Origin: an uncultured Ruegeria sp.
GTDB taxonomy: Bacteria > Pseudomonadota > Alphaproteobacteria > Rhodobacterales > Rhodobacteraceae
Length of the DNA: 64,000 bases
Assembly (NCBI RefSeq): GCF_947500045.1
Contig: NZ_CANMQQ010000001.1
Location: 496,001-560,000, forward strand
Direction: 5' to 3'
Shown here: piece by piece, positions 8,889-16,846 of the stretch
Layout of the letters: each line of letters opens with the position of its first letter
Numbering within the stretch: position 1 is the first letter of the stretch
Translations under genes and position numbers: made by a program
The notes under the pieces: model-generated
What the model was told of the DNA's origin: nothing
Seen by the model: only the letters and a program-made list of their open reading frames with translations
Database searches by the model: none

Positions 8889-10196
8889 ATGACCCGCGAA
8901 TATCTGAAAAAGGCCGATCTGACCCCCAAGTCAGACGCGTCCGAGACCCACAAAATCGTACAGGACATCCTGAACGACATTGAGGCTGGGGGTGACGCCA
9001 AAGCATTGGAATATGCCACAAAGTTCGACAAGTACGAGGGCAGCGTATTGTTGACGCCCGATGAGATCGAGGCTGCTTGCGCCCTCGTGCCTGAAAAGCT
9101 AAAGGCCGATATCCGCTTTTCACATAATAACGTGCGTCGATTTGCTGAGCTGCAGAAAAGCACGGTGCACGATGTCGAGATTGAAATATCGCCGGGTTTT
9201 ACAACGGGTCAGAAAGCGATCCCTGTGGATGCAGCTGGTTGCTACGTGCCGGGCGGGCGATACAGCCATATCGCCAGCGCAATAATGACGGTGACAACTG
9301 CCAAGGTCGCGGGTTGCAAACATATTACCGCCTGTTCGCCACCGCATGCCGGTGTAGGGGTTGCACCTGCCATCATCTATGCGGCGCATATTTGCGGTGC
9401 GGACAAGATTATGGCGATGGGTGGCGTTCAAGGGGTTGCGGCAATGACCTTTGGTCTGTTCGGGCTGCCCAAGGCGAACATTCTTGTCGGCCCCGGCAAT
9501 CAGTTTGTCGCCGAAGCGAAACGGATACTGTTTGGCCGCGTTGGTATCGACATGATCGCAGGACCGACAGATAGCCTGATCCTTGCCGACTCAACCGCTG
9601 ATCCACATATCGTGGCCACCGATTTGGTGAGCCAGGCAGAACACGGCTACAACTCACCGGTTTGGCTGGTGACTGATAACCGTGATCTGGCGGAAGATGT
9701 CATGCGGCTGGTGCCTGCCTACATAAACGAATTGCCCGAGGTGAACCGCGAGAATGCTGCTGCAGCTTGGCGTGACTATGCCGAAGTTATCCTGTGCGCG
9801 GATCGCGAGGACATGGCAGCCTGTTCTGACGAATACGCGCCCGAGCATCTGACGGTGCAAGCTGAAGATCTGGATTGGTGGCTTGATCAACTAACCTGCT
9901 ACGGTTCTCTGTTTCTGGGTGAAGAGACCACGGTTTCCTACGGCGACAAAGCGGCGGGTACGAACCACGTGCTGCCAACGTCTCGCGCCGCGAACTATAC
10001 GGGCGGGTTGTCGGTCCACAAATACATGAAGATCGTGACCTGGCAGCGGGCCACCCGTGAGGGCTCCAAACCGGTGGCAGAGGCCACTGCTCGGATTGCG
10101 CGGCTTGAAGGGATGGAGGGCCATGCGCGTGCTGCAGACGTCCGGTTGGCCAAGTATTTCCCGGACGAAATCTTTGATCTGACTGCGAATGGCTGA
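8889..10196 (+). CDS. hpsN: Sulfopropanediol 3-dehydrogenase (HpsN, histidinol-dehydrogenase family)
   Basis: A 435-residue enzyme with the HisD fold. HpsN oxidises 2,3-dihydroxypropane-1-sulfonate (DHPS) with NAD to sulfolactate in two steps. Zinc ligands by comparison with HisD would be Q249 and H252 (SQAEHG), D353 (GDKAAGTNH) and H412 (MEGHARAADVRL); the catalytic pair is E319-H320 (APEHL). The cofactor region includes PGGRYSHIASAIMTV. It is unlikely to be biosynthetic HisD because it sits between a TRAP transporter and alcohol dehydrogenases, with ComDE downstream and no histidine genes. It overlaps the following SDR gene by 8 bp. Confidence 0.88.
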   Translation: MTREYLKKADLTPKSDASETHKIVQDILNDIEAGGDAKALEYATKFDKYEGSVLLTPDEIEAACALVPEKLKADIRFSHNNVRRFAELQKSTVHDVEIEISPGFTTGQKAIPVDAAGCYVPGGRYSHIASAIMTVTTAKVAGCKHITACSPPHAGVGVAPAIIYAAHICGADKIMAMGGVQGVAAMTFGLFGLPKANILVGPGNQFVAEAKRILFGRVGIDMIAGPTDSLILADSTADPHIVATDLVSQAEHGYNSPVWLVTDNRDLAEDVMRLVPAYINELPEVNRENAAAAWRDYAEVILCADREDMAACSDEYAPEHLTVQAEDLDWWLDQLTCYGSLFLGEETTVSYGDKAAGTNHVLPTSRAANYTGGLSVHKYMKIVTWQRATREGSKPVAEATARIARLEGMEGHARAADVRLAKYFPDEIFDLTANG

Positions 10197-10950
10197 TCCG
10201 CGCGAACTGTTTGATCTGAAGGGCCGGACCGCCTGCGTGACCGGCGCCAGTTCAGGGCTGGGAAGACAGGCGGCGATGGCCCTAGCGGCGGCAGGGGCAC
10301 AGGTGGTGGCCGTTGCACGCCGGGCCGAGGCATTGGAAAGCCTCTGTTCTGAGATTGGTTCAGACGCCGCATATGTGCAGGCGGATGTAGCGGACCCTAG
10401 TAGGGCGCAGACGTTGGCAGCTGGGATTTCCCAACCCTTTGGCGCCCCGGATATCGTTGTACATGCTGCTGGATTAAACACCCGGCAGCCAGCGGATGAA
10501 GTCACGACTGCGGAATGGGACAAGACGCTGGCGATAAACCTGTCAGCCCCCTTCTTTCTAAGTCAGGCCTTGGTGCCCGCCATGAAGGAACGAGGCTGGG
10601 GGCGGATCGTCAACTTTGCTTCGCTTCAGACTTCCCGTGCCTTTCCCGGCGGCATCGCCTATGGGGCGAGCAAGGGAGGGGTCGGCCAACTGACCCGTGC
10701 GATGGCAGAGGCCTGGTCTTCGTTCGGTATCACCGCCAATGCGATCGGGCCGGGCTTTTTTCCAACCGAACTGACACAGCCCGTGTTCAGTGACGAGGCG
10801 CGCGCAGCTGGCAATGCGGCACAAACCTGTATCGGCCGCAATGGTCGGCTTGAGGATATCGATGGCCCGCTGCTTTTCCTGTGCTCTGAGGCGTCGGTCT
10901 ATGTAACCGGTCAAATCCTGATGGTGGACGGGGGGTTTACGGCGAAATGA
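10189..10950 (+). CDS. Short-chain dehydrogenase/reductase of DHPS catabolism (HpsO/HpsP-like)
   Basis: A 253-residue classical SDR. The cofactor motif is TGASSGLGRQ near the N-terminus, followed by HAAGLN. The catalytic Ser and Tyr-x3-Lys lie in NFASLQTSRA and YGASKGG. The C-terminus reads MVDGGFTAK. It overlaps both neighbours (8 bp upstream, ATGA downstream), so expression with hpsN is very likely. Inferred role: NAD-linked oxidation or reduction at C2 of DHPS, working with the next gene to interconvert DHPS enantiomers so that HpsN can use both. Which of the two corresponds to HpsO or HpsP is uncertain. Confidence 0.85.
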   Translation: MADPRELFDLKGRTACVTGASSGLGRQAAMALAAAGAQVVAVARRAEALESLCSEIGSDAAYVQADVADPSRAQTLAAGISQPFGAPDIVVHAAGLNTRQPADEVTTAEWDKTLAINLSAPFFLSQALVPAMKERGWGRIVNFASLQTSRAFPGGIAYGASKGGVGQLTRAMAEAWSSFGITANAIGPGFFPTELTQPVFSDEARAAGNAAQTCIGRNGRLEDIDGPLLFLCSEASVYVTGQILMVDGGFTAK

Positions 10951-11927
10951 AAGCTTTGGTTTACGAAGGGGTAGAGACGCTTGGCTTCCAAGAGGTGCCC
11001 ATGGCGGCAGCTCAGGAAGGGGAGCATCTGATCCGCATTCATGCCTCTGGCATCTGCGGATCTGACATGCATGCCTATCTTGGGCACGACGCCCGCCGAC
11101 CCGCGCCCCTCATCCTTGGGCACGAGGCAGCTGGTGTTATCACTGGTGGTCAGCGTGATGGTCAACGTGTGACCATAAATCCGTTGGTCACTTGCGGCAC
11201 ATGCAATGCCTGTGTTTCGAGGCACGAGAACCTTTGTCCCAACCGCCAGATCATCTCGATGCCCCCGCGCGAGGGGGCTTTTACGCAGTTTGTGGCCATC
11301 CCGGATCGCAATATGGTTCTGGTGCCAGATGACGTACCTTTGGAAAAGGCTGCATTGACGGAACCGCTGGCGGTAAGTTGGCATGCCGTGCGGCTTGCGT
11401 TGGAAGCGCTATCTCCAGCGATGGACCGTCGCGCTCTGGTCATCGGTGGTGGTGCCATCGGTCTGGCGGCGGCGCTTGCGCTGCGGGCGATGGGGGTGGA
11501 TGACGTCATCGTTCAGGAACCCAATCCGGCGCGTCGGGCCTTTCTGACAGAGCGCTGCGGCCAGCAGACAATCGACCAGTTTCAGGGCGCGGTGCCTCTG
11601 GTCGTGGACGCGGTTGGCAATGCAGCCACTCGCGCGACCGCCTCAGCGGTCACAGCTCCCGGCGGGGTCATTGCGCATGTAGGCCTTGGCGAGGATGCCG
11701 GTGGCCTGGATATCCGTCGCATGACGTTGCAGGAGATCACGTTCATCGGCACCTATACCTATACTGCGCAGGATTTTCAGGACACAGCGCGCGCAATCTT
11801 CGATGGCCGCCTCGGGCCACTGGATTGGCCCGAGTTGCGCCCTTTGTCTGACGGTGCTACCGCTTTTCAAGACCTGAGATCTGGTTCAGTGGCCGCGCCC
11901 AAGATTATCCTTGATCCCTGGGCGTAA
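10947..11927 (+). CDS. Zinc-dependent alcohol dehydrogenase of DHPS catabolism (HpsO/HpsP-like)
   Basis: A 326-residue medium-chain dehydrogenase. Catalytic zinc ligands are in CGSDMHAYLGH and GHEAAGVI. The structural zinc cysteines are in CGTCNACVSRHENLC, and the Rossmann motif is IGGGAIGLAAALAL. It overlaps the SDR gene by ATGA. Inferred role: partner of the SDR in converting one DHPS enantiomer to the other through the 2-keto intermediate. The protein is slightly short for the family, but all four structural cysteines are present. Substrate identity rests on context only. Confidence 0.87.
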   Translation: MKALVYEGVETLGFQEVPMAAAQEGEHLIRIHASGICGSDMHAYLGHDARRPAPLILGHEAAGVITGGQRDGQRVTINPLVTCGTCNACVSRHENLCPNRQIISMPPREGAFTQFVAIPDRNMVLVPDDVPLEKAALTEPLAVSWHAVRLALEALSPAMDRRALVIGGGAIGLAAALALRAMGVDDVIVQEPNPARRAFLTERCGQQTIDQFQGAVPLVVDAVGNAATRATASAVTAPGGVIAHVGLGEDAGGLDIRRMTLQEITFIGTYTYTAQDFQDTARAIFDGRLGPLDWPELRPLSDGATAFQDLRSGSVAAPKIILDPWA

Positions 11928-11957
11928 GCAGCCTGCCCAAGAAAACGGAGAGCACAC

Positions 11958-12368
11958 ATGTACGACAAAGTTCTGGTTCCCATGGCGCTGGACCACGGCG
12001 TTTCTGGCACAACCCTTGCTGCCGCAAAGACCTTGTGCAATCCGGGCGGGAAGATCACCGCCCTGCACGTCTATGAGGCGCCACACAGCTCTGTCAGCGC
12101 GTATCTGGATAAAGACGCTGTGCATGATGGTTGGGAAAATGCCCGTAAGCGGCTGACCGAGAAAACGGCTGGCCATGACAACGTGGCAGCCGAGATGGTC
12201 AAAGGCCGTTCTTACCGTGCCATCCTTGAATATGCAGAAGAACATGGTGTGGATTGCATCGTTGTCGGCTCTCACAAGCCGGGTCTCAGCGACTTTTTTC
12301 TTGGGACCACGGCTGCTCGGGTAATCCGTCATGCGCCTTGCGCTGTGCATGTCTGCCGCACCGCCTGA
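11958..12368 (+). CDS. Universal stress protein (UspA family) within the sulfonate operon
   Basis: A 136-residue single-domain UspA protein. It begins [11 protein letters not shown] and ends with the ATP-binding type signature G-2x-G-9x-G-T ([19 protein letters not shown]) followed by [10 protein letters not shown]. Such proteins bind ATP or AMP, and UspA domains often accompany TRAP transporters. It lies 30 bp after the alcohol dehydrogenase with a GGAGA site and 60 bp before comD, so co-transcription is likely. Its role in sulfonate metabolism is unknown; a regulatory link to the TRAP transporter is a guess. Confidence 0.88.
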   Translation: MYDKVLVPMALDHGVSGTTLAAAKTLCNPGGKITALHVYEAPHSSVSAYLDKDAVHDGWENARKRLTEKTAGHDNVAAEMVKGRSYRAILEYAEEHGVDCIVVGSHKPGLSDFFLGTTAARVIRHAPCAVHVCRTA

Positions 12369-12428
12369 AGATGAACACCGACACTCTAAATCGCGCGCTG
12401 CGCTTCAAACAGGACTGATATTCCGGAA

Positions 12429-12935
12429 ATGGATATAGACAAAAAGATAACAGACGATCTGGTTGCGAATGATGTCTCGTTTGTGACTACCGTACCTTGT
12501 AAACAACTTGCGGGCGTAATCGAAATGATCGATGCGCGAGACGAGATTTTTCACATCCCTTCGAACAAAGAAGATGAAGGTATGGGCCTGTGTGCTGGGG
12601 CGTGGATGGGCGGCAAACGCCCGGCGATCATCATGCAGAACACGGCCATCGGTGTGACGATCAACACTCTGGCGACATTAATTCAGTATTACCGGATGCC
12701 GTTGCCCATGTTGATTTCGTATCGGGGTGAGCTGCGTGAACCCATCGCCTGCCAGGTCGAAATGGCAGTCCACACCAAGGCGCTGTTGGCTCAGCTCAAT
12801 ATCCCGACCTATCACTTCCACCATCAATCTGATGTCGAAGAACTGGACGCGATCCTGAAATACACCTTCATGTGCAATAAGCCGGTCGCCATCCTGACCG
12901 ACGCCAATTTCTGGGGAGGCTACGGCGACCAATGA
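12429..12935 (+). CDS. comD: Sulfopyruvate decarboxylase, alpha subunit (ComD)
   Basis: A 168-residue protein matching the N-terminal (pyrimidine-binding) half of a thiamine-diphosphate enzyme. It contains the glutamate-bearing segment HIPSNKEDEGMGLCAGAWMG and then IIMQNTAIGVTINTLATL, typical of ComD and phosphonopyruvate decarboxylases. With the beta subunit it would convert sulfopyruvate to sulfoacetaldehyde and CO2. It overlaps comE by ATGA. Phosphonopyruvate decarboxylase is the main alternative, but the HpsN-type neighbours favour the sulfonate substrate, and the split two-subunit form is the ComDE arrangement. Confidence 0.88.
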   Translation: MDIDKKITDDLVANDVSFVTTVPCKQLAGVIEMIDARDEIFHIPSNKEDEGMGLCAGAWMGGKRPAIIMQNTAIGVTINTLATLIQYYRMPLPMLISYRGELREPIACQVEMAVHTKALLAQLNIPTYHFHHQSDVEELDAILKYTFMCNKPVAILTDANFWGGYGDQ

Positions 12936-13486
12936 TCCGTTCTGAAATTCTTAAGGAAATCGCTCCGATCCTGCGTGATCAATTGGTTGTCTGCAATATT
13001 GGTATTCCCAGCCAGGAACTACACGCCATCGACGACCAGCCCTCCAACTTTTACATGCTGGGAACCATGGGTCTGGCCTCGTCCATTGGGCTGGGGCTGG
13101 CATTGTCACAGCCCAAACCTGTGATCGTGATTGATGGTGACGGCTCGATCCTGACCAATCTGGGCACCTTGCCAACCATCGCCAATAATGTGGCCGATAA
13201 CTACATCCTCTTGATTGTGGACAATGGCTCTTACGGATCGACCGGGGATCAGCCGACTTATGCGGGACAAAAAACCTCGCTATCCAAGATGGCCGAGGCT
13301 GCGGGATGTGAGCGGGTTATTGAATGCGCCGCCGAGGATACCGGCCGTGTCCTGCAAGAGGCACTGGATGCAAATCAGATGACCATTATCGTCAGCAAGT
13401 GTGAAAGCGGCAATGCCAAGATGCCACCAATCACCATGGACCCCGTAGTCATTCGCGACCGCTTCATGAAGGCCGTTCAGGCCTGA
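12932..13486 (+). CDS. comE: Sulfopyruvate decarboxylase, beta subunit (ComE)
   Basis: A 184-residue protein matching the C-terminal half of a thiamine-diphosphate enzyme. The cofactor/magnesium motif is clear: GDGSILTNLGTLPTIANN, followed by NYILLIVDNGSYGSTGDQ. An upstream region resembles the substrate-binding segment (GTMGLASSIGLGLALSQ). It forms the active site with ComD. Its stop overlaps the start of the next gene (TGATG), so the three genes are translationally coupled. Confidence 0.88.
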   Translation: MIRSEILKEIAPILRDQLVVCNIGIPSQELHAIDDQPSNFYMLGTMGLASSIGLGLALSQPKPVIVIDGDGSILTNLGTLPTIANNVADNYILLIVDNGSYGSTGDQPTYAGQKTSLSKMAEAAGCERVIECAAEDTGRVLQEALDANQMTIIVSKCESGNAKMPPITMDPVVIRDRFMKAVQA

Positions 13487-14592
13487 TGGCCGCAAGCGCC
13501 ATTCATTCGGCGGAGGATGCGCGACGCCTTGCCCGCCGCAGGCTGCCGTGGATGGTGTTTGACTATATTGACGGCGCTGCAGGACAAGAAACGGGGGTGG
13601 CACGAAATCGTGCCGCCCTGGATGCAATCACGCTGCGCCCGCGCATTCTGCGCGATGTAAGTCAGCGATCGCTGACGTCGCAGATTTTTGGCCTTGATGC
13701 AGATCGGCCTTTTGGAATTGCGCCCATGGGGATGTGCAACCTTGCTGCCCCGGGTGCCGATATGATGATGGCGCGGTTGGCGGCGCGCTACCGAGTACCC
13801 CATGTCGTATCGACAGTGGCATCAACCTCAATGGAGGAAATCATAGCCGAGGCCGAAGGTAATGCGTGGTTTCAGCTTTATTTCAGCGGAGACGGCACAG
13901 GTACATTCAAGCTGGTCGAGCGGGCGAAATTCGCGGGCTATGATGTGTTGGTCCTGACCGTCGATGTGCCCGAAGTTGGCCGCCGCCCGCGCGAGTTGCG
14001 CCATGGGTTTAAGATGCCGTTTCGGATCGGCCCGCGCCAGTTCATCGACTTTGCTCTGCACCCTCGATGGTCCTTGAACACCTTGTTCAAGGGCAAGCCG
14101 ACGATGGCGAATTTCGAGATGGAGGGCTATGAATTCGATCGGACCGAAAGTCGTGCGCGCGCCACTTGGGATACGCTGGCACAGCTGCGCGATGCGTGGC
14201 CCGGCAAGCTGGTAGTAAAAGGCGTACTGGATGTTGAAGACGCTCGCGCGTTGATGTCAGCAGGTGTCGACGCAATAGAAGTCTCCAGCCACGGCGCGCG
14301 GCAGCTGGAATCCGCTCCGGCACCGATTGAAATACTTGCAAAAATCCGCGCTGAGCTCGGGCCAGATTTCCCCATTTTTTACGATAGCGGCATTCGATCG
14401 GGCGAAGATGTTCTCAAAGCTCTTTTGGTAGGGGCAGATTTCGTCTTTGTCGGAAGAATCCTGCAATACGCCATAGCGGCGGCTGGCGAGGCGGGTCTAA
14501 ATCAACTCTGGGACGTTCTAAGCCAGGAGTTGAGTGCCGCCATGGCACAGACCGGGCAAACAACACTGAGCGGCGAAAGTTGGCGCAGGTAG
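13486..14592 (+). CDS. FMN-dependent 2-hydroxyacid dehydrogenase, candidate sulfolactate dehydrogenase
   Basis: A 368-residue enzyme of the L-lactate/glycolate oxidase family. Family positions include the N-terminal WMVFDYIDGAAGQE, the FMN site PFGIAPMGMCNLAAP and KLVVKGVLDVEDA. The active-site His-Gly-x-Arg is in SSHGARQLESAP, and the FMN phosphate site in YDSGIRSGEDVLKALLVGAD. The gene starts within the comE stop codon, so the substrate is very likely the precursor of sulfopyruvate, namely sulfolactate. That would bypass NAD-linked sulfolactate dehydrogenases and pass electrons to another acceptor. The family is well supported; the substrate is inferred from context. Confidence 0.85.
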   Translation: MAASAIHSAEDARRLARRRLPWMVFDYIDGAAGQETGVARNRAALDAITLRPRILRDVSQRSLTSQIFGLDADRPFGIAPMGMCNLAAPGADMMMARLAARYRVPHVVSTVASTSMEEIIAEAEGNAWFQLYFSGDGTGTFKLVERAKFAGYDVLVLTVDVPEVGRRPRELRHGFKMPFRIGPRQFIDFALHPRWSLNTLFKGKPTMANFEMEGYEFDRTESRARATWDTLAQLRDAWPGKLVVKGVLDVEDARALMSAGVDAIEVSSHGARQLESAPAPIEILAKIRAELGPDFPIFYDSGIRSGEDVLKALLVGADFVFVGRILQYAIAAAGEAGLNQLWDVLSQELSAAMAQTGQTTLSGESWRR

Positions 14593-14727
14593 TGTAAGTC
14601 TCGTCTGGCAGGCGAGCGCGATTTTATGTGTATCTAACAACGTTCTGATTGTTGCTGCCAAAGATGAATGCCACCATTTGGGGCGATGCAGTTAAGGCTT
14701 TGCAATCGTATGAGAATTTGCTGTCAA

Positions 14728-14802
14728 TGGTAGCCCGTAGGGGAATCGAACCCCTCTTTCCAGGTTGAAAACCTGGCGTCCTAACCGATAGACGAACGGG
14801 CC
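14728..14802 (-). tRNA. tRNA-Glu (anticodon TTC), copy 1
   Basis: On the minus strand a 75-nt cloverleaf with encoded CCA is seen. The anticodon stem CCAGG/CCTGG encloses the loop TTTTCAA, giving anticodon TTC (Glu). The T-arm is GGGGTTCGATTCCCC and the acceptor stem is GGCCCGT/ACGGGCT. It lies after the sulfonate operon, in the same direction as recJ. Confidence 0.95.
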
Positions 14803-14823
14803 ACTTGGTCCAGACAAGCAAAG

Positions 14824-14898
14824 TGGTAGCCCGTAGGGGAATCGAACCCCTCTTTCCAGGTTGAAAACCTGGCGTCCTAACCGATAGACGAACGGGCC
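14824..14898 (-). tRNA. tRNA-Glu (anticodon TTC), copy 2
   Basis: This is identical over 75 nt to the copy at 14728-14802 and separated from it by 21 bp. It has the same anticodon TTC and encoded CCA. Being the upstream copy on the minus strand, it would be transcribed first, and both probably come from one precursor. Confidence 0.95.
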
Positions 14899-15007
14899 AC
14901 GCTGGCTTGTGGAGGGCCTTTTACGGTTTACCTTCCCCCCCCGCAAGACGAAAAGCGCAGGGATGCGAAACTTTTTTGGCCATTTCAGAGGCATGTCGAA
15001 ACAAGCG

Positions 15008-16750
15008 TCAGACGGCCTCTGCCGCGTCCTCCAGCCGCAGTTGCACGCTCTGCCGCCCGCCCCATGAATTGACCTCAAGCCGGCCAGCAAAATGGAACCG
15101 AGCACCTCCGTGATTGGACAGACGATCACCCAAGGGTCCATCGAATGCGCCAAAGGCGATGGCGTCCAACCCACCGGACATTCCGTCGGACAGGGACAGT
15201 TTCAGATGCGTCTCGCCCACGCGCTTGGCAAAGCGCACCTGCAGATCAGGCAGGGCATAGCGTGGGGCAGGGGCTCCGGCCCCAAAAGGGCCCGCCTTTT
15301 CAATCTGCTCGATCAGGTCGACGGTGGCTGCACCCGGCATCAGCGTCCCGTCCAACCTTAGATCGGCAGGGCCACCTTGTCCTGCGCCCTGCTTGGCCAG
15401 CAGCTCCGACAGGCGGGCCATTGCTGGCTCCAATTGATCGCGCATCACCGTCAGACCAGCTGCCATCTTGTGGCCGCCGCCCTTGACCAGCAGCCCCTCG
15501 GTCGCAAGGCGCTGGATCGACGCGCCCAGATCGACGCCAGAGATCGACCGGCCCGAACCTTTGCCCTCATCCCCGTCAAAGCCGATCACGATAGCAGGGC
15601 GGTTTGCGGTCTCTTTCAGTCGTGATGCGACGATGCCAACGACACCGGGGTGCCAACCGTCATCTGCGGCCCAGACCAGCGGTGCGTCCAACCCGCGTTC
15701 CTCGGCTTGCGCCATGGCAGCTGCGCGTACCGCACTCTCGATCTCGCGTCGTTCCGAGTTCAGGGTATCCAGCCGTTCAGACAAAGCTTGGGCTTCGGTG
15801 ACGGAATCCGTGCTCAACAACCGCGCGCCCAGATCGGCCTGCCCAATACGCCCGCCGGCATTCACGCGTGGTCCCAGCAGAAACCCCAGATGATAGCTGC
15901 TGGGCGCGGTATCCATACGTGCGACGTCCGACAACGCGACCAATCCCGGCCTCTGCCTCCGGGTCATCACTTTCAGCCCCTGCCGAACCAGCGCCCGGTT
16001 GGCGTCAATCAGCGGCGCGACATCCGCCACCGTGGCCAACGCCACCAGATCCAGCATCGCCATCAGATCTGGCCCCTTGGCTCCGGCGTCGCGCAGTTGA
16101 CGGCCCGCTTCGACCAGCATCAGGAACACGACCGCAGCGGCGCAGAGATACCCCAGATCACCGCTTTCATCCTGTCGGTTCGGATTCACCACAGCCACAC
16201 AATCGGGCAGGGTTTCCCCGCCAAGGTGATGATCCAGAACGATCACATCGGCACCTTTCGCCGCCGCGATCGGATCGTGGCTGAGCGTCCCGCAATCCAC
16301 GCAAATGATCAGATCATGATTGGCTGCCAATTCCTGCATGGCAGGCACATTCGGCCCATATCCCTCATCGATCCGGTCGGGCACATACAGCGTTGCGGCA
16401 AGCCCCATCTGGCGCAGCCAGACCAGCAACAACGCAGCCGAGCTGCCCCCGTCCACATCATAATCGGCAAACACCGCGATCTTTTGCCGCTTCCGCACGG
16501 CCTCCAGAAATCGGGCTGCGGCGCGCTCGGTATCTTTCATGAGGCGTGGGTCGGGCAACAATTCCTTCAGCTTGGGTTCCAAAAACCCAGGTGCCTCCAT
16601 AACCGGAACACCGCGCCGTGCCAGCACCTGACAGACGGCGCGCGGCAGGTCGGTCTGTTGCGCCATCATCTCAGCCGCCCGCTCGATCTCGACCCCCGGC
16701 CCGACCCAGCGCCGTCCTGTCAACGATTGCTCAACACCCAGAAACGCCAC
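15008..16750 (-). CDS. recJ: Single-stranded-DNA-specific exonuclease RecJ
   Basis: A 580-residue DHH-family exonuclease that degrades single-stranded DNA 5'-3' in recombination and mismatch repair. Motifs seen are VFADYDVDGGSSAALLLVWL (motif I), VDCGTLSHDPI, the DHH motif in VLDHHLGGETLPD and, in the DHHA1 domain, GGHKMAAGLTV. Length is normal. A 385-residue reading on the opposite strand is only a shadow of this gene. glpX lies upstream in the same direction, 96 bp away. Confidence 0.95.
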   Translation of the reverse strand: MAFLGVEQSLTGRRWVGPGVEIERAAEMMAQQTDLPRAVCQVLARRGVPVMEAPGFLEPKLKELLPDPRLMKDTERAAARFLEAVRKRQKIAVFADYDVDGGSSAALLLVWLRQMGLAATLYVPDRIDEGYGPNVPAMQELAANHDLIICVDCGTLSHDPIAAAKGADVIVLDHHLGGETLPDCVAVVNPNRQDESGDLGYLCAAAVVFLMLVEAGRQLRDAGAKGPDLMAMLDLVALATVADVAPLIDANRALVRQGLKVMTRRQRPGLVALSDVARMDTAPSSYHLGFLLGPRVNAGGRIGQADLGARLLSTDSVTEAQALSERLDTLNSERREIESAVRAAAMAQAEERGLDAPLVWAADDGWHPGVVGIVASRLKETANRPAIVIGFDGDEGKGSGRSISGVDLGASIQRLATEGLLVKGGGHKMAAGLTVMRDQLEPAMARLSELLAKQGAGQGGPADLRLDGTLMPGAATVDLIEQIEKAGPFGAGAPAPRYALPDLQVRFAKRVGETHLKLSLSDGMSGGLDAIAFGAFDGPLGDRLSNHGGARFHFAGRLEVNSWGGRQSVQLRLEDAAEAV

Positions 16751-16846
16751 ATCTCACCTCATGCACCAAGGCCGAACCCTGGCGGATCCGGCCCTTCTTC
16801 TTGTTGAAAATACGGTCGCCGAAGGCAGCGGCGCAAGCCGCTATCT

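Noticed and set aside
8889..10196. Biosynthetic histidinol dehydrogenase (hisD)
   Set aside because: Fold and metal ligands match, but the setting is a TRAP/ComDE sulfonate operon with no histidine biosynthesis gene, so HpsN is favoured.
15650..16807. Long open frame (385 codons) on the plus strand opposite recJ
   Set aside because: It lies wholly inside recJ in the antisense direction, has no recognisable motif and reflects the G+C-rich codon bias of recJ.
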